A stretch of 64,000 nucleotides of DNA from Lasiosphaeris hirsuta (taxonomy: Eukaryota; Ascomycota; Sordariomycetes; Sordariales; Lasiosphaeriaceae). This document shows positions 58,901-64,000 of the stretch, in pieces. The stretch's first letter is position 1. The number at the start of each line of letters is the position of its first letter. The position numbers and the translations under genes were made by a program. Under the pieces are notes generated by a model that searched no databases, was not told the origin of the DNA, and worked only from the letters and a program-made list of their open reading frames with translations. The DNA lies in contig JAUKUA010000001.1 in assembly GCA_030549175.1 (NCBI GenBank), positions 3,534,001 through 3,598,000 of the forward strand. The letters run 5' to 3'.

Positions 58901-59550
58901 GGATTGCTTTGCCTACCTTGTCCATGAGCTAATGGTTATACAGACTCGAAGAGTTTCTGCGGCGCCGAGCACGGCTTCAACGCGTTGAAGAAGAAGTACG
59001 ACGGCGCATTGTGCTGGGCTTCTTTGACATGCTCTACTACTCGCGCAAATTCAAGCGTCACATGGAGCATAAGCGCTCGGCGCGCATGACGGCAGTTCCA
59101 CAGTTGGACGTGCCTGAGATCCTAGTGGACAATGAAGAGCAGAGGGCGGGCCGGGCAGCGGCTCATGGCCCTGGAAGTCCGATGGGGCCGAGCGCAAGCG
59201 ACTTCCTCTCGGCCGAGGACGTACATGCACACCACCGGAGCTGGTCCGGTGTGAGCGCCGACCTTTCTACACTGGACACATCGTACGGTCATCCGCTGGC
59301 GAGCCCACGCGCAACAGGACCCGCTTCGCCGAGCCATCGGAACCATATGAGCGCCTTTAGCTTTGAGCTGCACGAGAACGTGGATGGGGCAAACGACGAC
59401 GAGGACGTGGCTACCAGGAGCCCCGGCGGCCATGGCTCGGTCAGTCCTGCGCAGGTGCGGGAGATGTTGGATGATTCGGTATGGATGGCGAGTATCAGAC
59501 GGAGTGCGACGATGAAAAGGCCAGGTCAGGGCGGCTCAGGCGGTTTTTGA
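52968..59550 (+). CDS. CCH1: Voltage-gated calcium channel alpha subunit CCH1
   Basis: This is the pore subunit of the high-affinity calcium uptake system at the plasma membrane. Exons 52968-54623, 54677-57052, 57105-58885 and 58944-59550 give 2139 residues. The N-terminus (about 1-340) is disordered. Four six-helix repeats begin near residues 345, 776, 1205 and 1540. Pore loops: VFVIMSANTFSDLMYYT (I), ILSSEDWTSIL (II), IVSQEAWVDV (III), FSCGEGWNEIM (IV), so the filter positions read N/E/E/E instead of the animal EEEE. S4 segments keep Arg at intervals, for example YVFRMLSCLRIIRLLAL in repeat I. After repeat IV there is an EF-hand-like stretch (DPSGTGFISKEAF, about 1808) and a basic amphipathic helix (LEEFLRRRARLQRVEEEVRRR). 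The C-terminus is disordered. The family partner MID1 is not in this window. Confidence 0.95.
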
Positions 59551-62159
59551 TGAATGACCGAGTCGGGAAGACGGACAGCTTAGACGACAAACAGGGGGGG
59601 GGCATTAATCTTGGAGATGCAGAGCGGGCGTTGATGAGGCTGGCGTTTCGGTTATCATATACCACGAATGATTGGTTGGGTCGGTTTCTACGAGCGATGA
59701 CAATGGAAAGGGGCGATGCATATTGTTTTTGATGCTTTCTGGACCCCGAATTTTTGTGCGGTTACGGCTGCTTTGCACAAGACCAAGGCGCTTGGCAAAC
59801 GAAGATGGTGATGGCGTGTTTGTTCTTATTTCCCTCTCTCCTCCATCCGCGCGGACGCACATACATTTATAGAGTGGACCGCAGGTAGGGAATGGTGCTT
59901 CGGATAGATAGTCCTTGATGGCTTCCTCGTCTTATTGCATGTACATAGCCCCTGGTATCAGCAGCTCAGAGTTGGCAGTGTGCATGTGATGTATCTTTTT
60001 ATAAGAGTTAATAGAAGTAGAAAAACATATGCGAGAATGCTCTGCTTTGAATCGTCATTTCAGTAACCACGGAACAAGTGACCAAGGGGTGAACCGGCAG
60101 CAATTCCTACCGGGTGGGTGATAGGACGCGTTGATAACAGAGGGCAAAGCCGTGCCTGCCGTCGGGAGCTACAGACGATCATGTCATGGATGCCACACAA
60201 ACTAACAATAGAACTGCCCTTATACGGAATACCTCCATAGGTGTCTCGCTCAGGTATCTCGGTTAGTATGTATGGGCAACAGGATCTTGCTGAGGTGTAC
60301 ATTGGGTAGTAATGTAATATGAGTAGTAACTAGAAACTGAGCTGCCTTTTGGTCGGCTGTGCCTACCCCTGCCGCGCTCTCCTCCGGGCCCTTGGTCTAT
60401 CTTGCACTGCCCTTGCAGCACTGCGTAACCAGGACCTATTCCCTAATGCAGGTACGGGGCGACCTCGGGACTATGGTACCTAGGCTCCCGGACAGTTTAT
60501 TCTCATATATCCTCCCCACCTGGGTAGTTTCCTTAGGATTCTTCGGGCAACCGAATCATGCCACCGACTGCTTCCCACTGACTGTTCGCGGTTGAGAGAT
60601 TCCATAAAGCTTCGACGAGACGAACATGGTGCGCATTTCGACCCACTGTGGACAGCTGCTCGTCGCAAGAGCTGTCTGCAATAGATTGGCGGGGCAGACG
60701 CGAGCTTTTCAAGAACTGAAACAACCGCTTCCCATGCCCCGACGCTGTTGGGGCCCCTGATGGGCGCCCATGAGCAGGGTCTCGGCCGAGACCTGGCTAA
60801 CGCGGGGCCGCCTCAGCCCCGTGTCAGTCTGATAGTGCTGAGGGCGCTGGGGCTGCTCGGGTTGGGGAATTGTGGTTCGGCCTGGACGGCGATCACACAC
60901 TTGCCATCGCATCGCAGCGGGGCCCGAGTCCACGTCCTCGCCGCCCACGCACTAGCCCCCCCAATGATGCATTCCCCAACAATGCACCACACCACCAAGC
61001 CACCGTCTCTTCCACGCCCCCCAGTGCTATGCGATACGAGGGGCAGTAGTCATGGGCTCATGGACACATGCCCCGGTTTCCGCGTCCAGCCAGTCGATTT
61101 TGGCCCGACACCTGATCGGTCGATGCTGCTGGACGTGTCCGTATTGTTGCCGTATCGGCTCCCGTGTGAAGCAGACCGACTGCGTGTTTTTTCGTTTCGG
61201 GGGAAGAAACGCCAGGCAAGACGTGTTTCACCACTGCTCTGTCCAGCAAGACCGAGACCGCTCGACTCCGCACCAAACCCCAAAACAGCCAAGTCAGTGC
61301 TGTGCAGCGCACTGAACGGCTCCCTACTCAGCACCTGCGGCGATGGCAACCTTTTGACACACTTTGGGGGGCATTAAGAGGCACCCTGGCTTTCGCTTTG
61401 TTTATTGTGGTCCCAGGCCCGGCTTGGTCGAGGTTGGTCCCATGTCGTCGCGGTCGGGAGGGTGGTGTGCACAGCTGCTTCGTTCCTAGGAGCCTTGGAA
61501 CCCCGGAGCCCTAGATGGATCACCCAAGGGCGGTGCGAAGGCATGACCTACATGCTCCCTGCGTAACCCCCCCGGGCCCCTTTCCCCTCCCCTTGGAAGG
61601 CCTTGAAGGGGGACCCCCTTCCCTACCTATTCCAGCCGCATGACGCTCTGCAGCGCCTTCCTTGGGTTGCCCATCGTATAGCGCGCCATTCGTTTGCAAG
61701 ATTCTGCCCCTCCGTCCGAGCTGCGCTCCTTGCTCCTTGTTCCACCTGCACCCCTAGCCATCCCGGCCGCCCCCTGCTACTCAAGCTGGCGAGCACCCAT
61801 CGCCGTGCACATTCACATATTACTTAAGGCACACTCACGTCCCCGTCCCAAGTTGCTGAGGGACACTCTTGTCACCAGCTCGAGCCCCGCACTCAGCCTC
61901 TCCAACCGGCGTGTTGTCGACGACGAAGAGTTATAAACTGAGTTGTGTATTCACCCATGATATCTGCCACAGTCAGATCGTCCAGTCGTTAAGACCCCCA
62001 TCATTCACTTCCCGACATTCGCTTCTCGCAAACCCGGTCCTTTGGGAAACTGCTTCACCAGGCTGGACCTCAAATTCATTCTTTTCACCAAATACCATCG
62101 ACACGATCCATACTTATCACCACACAAAGCCAAAGCCGAGCACCCTTCCAACATCAAAG
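59551..62159. other. 2.6-kb gene-free stretch after CCH1
   Basis: It contains the CCH1 3' UTR and the upstream region of the small gene at 62160. The longest frame (60748-61377) is of shuffled GC-rich composition and overlaps frames on the other strand. Nothing here is supported as a gene. Confidence 0.5.
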
Positions 62160-62438
62160 ATGCAGACCACACGCTTCCACGCAATTGCGGCACGCTTCTC
62201 GGCGCACAACATCCGGACCTCGTTCCGGAGGTCACCATCGGCGTCGTCAAGGGCCAGCACGGACCGGGACTCGTTCATGTCGCAGGCGAGCTCGCCGGCC
62301 AGCACCATCAGCAGCATCATCTTCCAGCAGAAGTCGATGGTCGATCTAGACGAGGACGAGCGCAAGGACATGAACATCCTGGAGCCGAGGCCAGCTGTCT
62401 ACTTCTGCAGTCTGGAGGAGCAGATGGGCTCTTTCTAA
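62160..62438 (+). CDS. Small 92-residue conserved-looking protein
   Basis: The ATG at 62160 (context AAAGATGCA) opens a 92-residue protein. The frame stays open upstream to 61869, but protein-like order begins here. The N-terminus (MQTTRFHAIAARFSAHNIRT) is amphipathic with Arg/His and no acidic residue, like a mitochondrial targeting peptide. A Ser/Arg-rich middle (RSPSASSRASTDRDSFMSQ) leads to SSIIFQQKSMVDLDEDERKD, then LEPRPAVYFCSLEEQMGSF at the end. The acidic block next to a conserved-looking aromatic end suggests a real short protein. I know of no function for it; mitochondrial location is only an inference. Confidence 0.62.
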   Translation: MQTTRFHAIAARFSAHNIRTSFRRSPSASSRASTDRDSFMSQASSPASTISSIIFQQKSMVDLDEDERKDMNILEPRPAVYFCSLEEQMGSF

Positions 62439-63507
62439 GCCTTCTCCAACCTTAACGGAGAAAACGCAAACAATACGACTGCAACGCCCATGGCAGCAGA
62501 TGGACCCAGCGTCAAGATGCCAGGCAATGACTTTTACATGGCCCGGTGCTGGAACACATTCACGAGCTAATAATATGACTACACGGAAAGGTTGTTTAGG
62601 GATTTGGCTTTTATGCCTCGGGTTTCGGGGCAAAACGGCGTTATGGGGGGAGTCGGAGTGAGCGTGGGCGGTCATCCATTCCCTTGCGTGGATGTTGATG
62701 CCAAATTCCAATTACAACTCCGATTCATTCGAGAATTCGAGAATTCGCTTGCTTCTCAAGCATTTTTGGGACTTGCTACTGATAGATGCGGTTGACCGTA
62801 TATACATCTAGCCAATCAATGAAAAAGTCTTATTCATCTGATTTGATTCTGCTTTTCTCCGGCCGCCAGGTTGGAAGAGCTGTTAAAGAATTTGTAATTC
62901 TATTGCGTGTACTAGTTGTACAGTACACCCGCTACGAGAACCTACAACAACAGACTCAACCTCCGTACGGATTACCCTAGCACGCCTGTAGCCGTGGTGC
63001 CGTTCAGGGGACGGCAGGGCGGGCTCGTGGCTCATGCATGTCTCCGCGCTGTAGCCACCATGCCGCATTCAGTCTAGCCAATTGTCTCAAGCGTGTTTCG
63101 AGTTTCAGATGCAGTGCCCAACTTGCCCCACCCCCAAAAGTCCAACATGGGGGGTGGTGGGGCACGAGGGCGAAGGTCCGGATACAGAGAGTTTCTCGGT
63201 ACCCGAGCGACGGCAGCACCCCGGGCCGGAGGGGGGGGGGGGGGGGGGGGGGGCTTTTGAGACTGGGGCTGGACCTTGAGTAGATGACCGCCAAGACCGG
63301 CATCTATTGGTTTTTCGTGTACGGGCCCCTAGCTGCCAGCGATGAGGCTCACCTGATGACGGTTGACTGCCAGCGAAGCAGTATTGGCAAGGCTGTCATT
63401 CGCCACGTCTGCTGGGACGTATGGCCAGCCTTGTTGGCTCAGCTCAGATAGGCAATAGGGCAAGAGGGCAACGGAGCAATAACTGCCCTGTGGATCAAGG
63501 TCGCTAG
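62439..63507. other. Intergenic before the right-edge gene
   Basis: About 1.07 kb with no gene; it includes a 23-base G run (listed separately). Confidence 0.55.
63231..63253. repeat. G23 homopolymer
   Basis: An unbroken run of about 23 G after CCGGGCCGGA. It is exceptionally long and could form a G-quadruplex or mark an uncertain assembly join. Confidence 0.9.
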
Positions 63508-63627
63508 ATAGCTACGTGTTTGTTTGCCTATTTGGACAGTGCCAGCCCGATCGGGCACCCAAACACGGTGCATCGTCATTTTCTTTGTTGGGACGGATAT
63601 ATATCTTTTGTCGGGCAGGTTCGCGAT

Positions 63628-64000
63628 ATGGGTTCAAGGAAGAGTTGGATAGATATCGGCAGCAAAACACTTCCAGCCCAAGGTTATTCTGGACGAAGGG
63701 GTAAAGAGGGTGATTCGACCGGTGGCCCAAAGCCTGAACGAGCTACTAAAGGTGCTTGGCCAACAGTTGTTATCGAGGCGGGGGTTTCTCAGACGTTGGT
63801 GCAATTACGTATAAGCATGCAGCAGTGGTTTTCTATGTCAAACCACGAGGTTGAGATTGTTCTTCCTGCCAAGTTTAACGGTACCGACATACTTTTGGAG
63901 AAGTGGGAGAAAGAAATGCCTGTTCGCCCTGGAGCAACCACAACGCGACGCTCTCTTCAACACCAAGAGCCTGTGCTTAGACAAAACATCACCACTACCC
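63628..64000 (+). CDS. Partial gene of a dispersed fungal protein family, cut by the window edge
   Basis: The frame is open from 63508 (after a TAG) through the window end without a stop; a usable ATG is at 63628 in VRDMGSRKSW. An acceptor-like CAG just before GTTCGCGAT means an upstream exon is possible. The segment WPTVVIEAGVSQTLVQLRIS, followed by WFSMSNHEVEIVLPAK, then ILLEKWEKEMP, resembles a dispersed, unnamed protein family found in many filamentous fungi. The alternating hydrophobic strands with an acidic residue in VIEAG and later EIVLPAK recall PD-(D/E)XK nuclease-like folds such as Uma2, but this is a fold guess only. No function is assigned. Confidence 0.55.
   Translation, partial: MGSRKSWIDIGSKTLPAQGYSGRRGKEGDSTGGPKPERATKGAWPTVVIEAGVSQTLVQLRISMQQWFSMSNHEVEIVLPAKFNGTDILLEKWEKEMPVRPGATTTRRSLQHQEPVLRQNITTT

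Noticed and set aside
60748..61377. 209-residue plus-strand frame in the CCH1-distal gap
   Set aside because: Shuffled composition rich in Pro, Arg, His and Leu, no domain, and overlapping long frames on the other strand; typical of GC-rich non-coding DNA.

Overview
This window is nuclear DNA from a filamentous ascomycete (Pezizomycotina, most likely Sordariomycetes). Almost every gene is split by short spliceosomal introns of about 45-150 bp, with GT(A/G)AG(T)-type donors, CTAAC-like branch points and (C/T)AG acceptors. The recognisable proteins are typical fungal ones: a CCH1 calcium channel, a TRP/ML-domain channel, CFEM and GPI-type wall proteins, an FMF1-like HMG factor, ACL4 and PUF6. 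There is no operon structure, CRISPR array, rRNA or convincing tRNA, and I see no intact transposon. Exon joins were derived by hand from splice signals and reading-frame phase; no alignment was run, so family assignments rest on recognition of motifs.

Layout. 1-1839: 3' end of the phosphatidylinositol 4-kinase gene STT4 (+). 2420-4551: nine-exon cation diffusion facilitator (-). 4552-8643: long gene-free stretch. 8644-11478: large disordered conserved protein (+) whose frame is broken at a C7 run. 11856-12581: lumazine synthase (-). 13236-15763: MutL homologue, probably MLH2 (+), frame broken at a G7 run. 17583-20913: TRP-like channel (+). 21705-22588: Cys-rich GPI-type protein (-). 23387-24415: unrecognised protein (-). 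25681-27600: PP2A B55 subunit (+). 28578-29107: RPB4 (+). 29628-30534: Cys-rich single-pass membrane protein (-) with a GC-AG intron. 31553-33704 PUF6 (-), 34065-34823 GIR2/RWDD1-like (+) and 35071-36273 ACL4 (-) form a compact translation/ribosome group. 37055-37723: CFEM protein (+). 38234-41328: MSH5 (-), apparently a pseudogene. 41950-42428: EMC5 (-). 43222-45020: FMF1-like HMG-box factor (-). 48209-50825: DDT-WHIM-PHD chromatin protein (-). 52968-59550: CCH1 (+). 62160-62438: small conserved protein (+). 63628-64000: start of a further gene cut by the window edge (+).

Most of the window is ordinary core genome with housekeeping roles: lipid signalling, transcription, ribosome assembly, ER membrane-protein insertion and cation transport. 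The most unusual part is the meiotic/mismatch-repair content. MSH5 carries several independent lesions (two compensating frameshifts, a further shift, and nonsense codons) although its ATPase domain is intact, and the MLH2-like gene also has one frameshift. Either the lineage is losing meiotic crossover functions or this assembly contains local errors; the two homopolymer frameshifts fit the second explanation better, whereas the MSH5 lesions fit the first. I found no convincing wholly new system. The open leads are the MSH5 decay, the microexon that carries a metal site in the CDF transporter, a 19-bp inverted repeat upstream of ACL4, and the truncated family member at the right edge.
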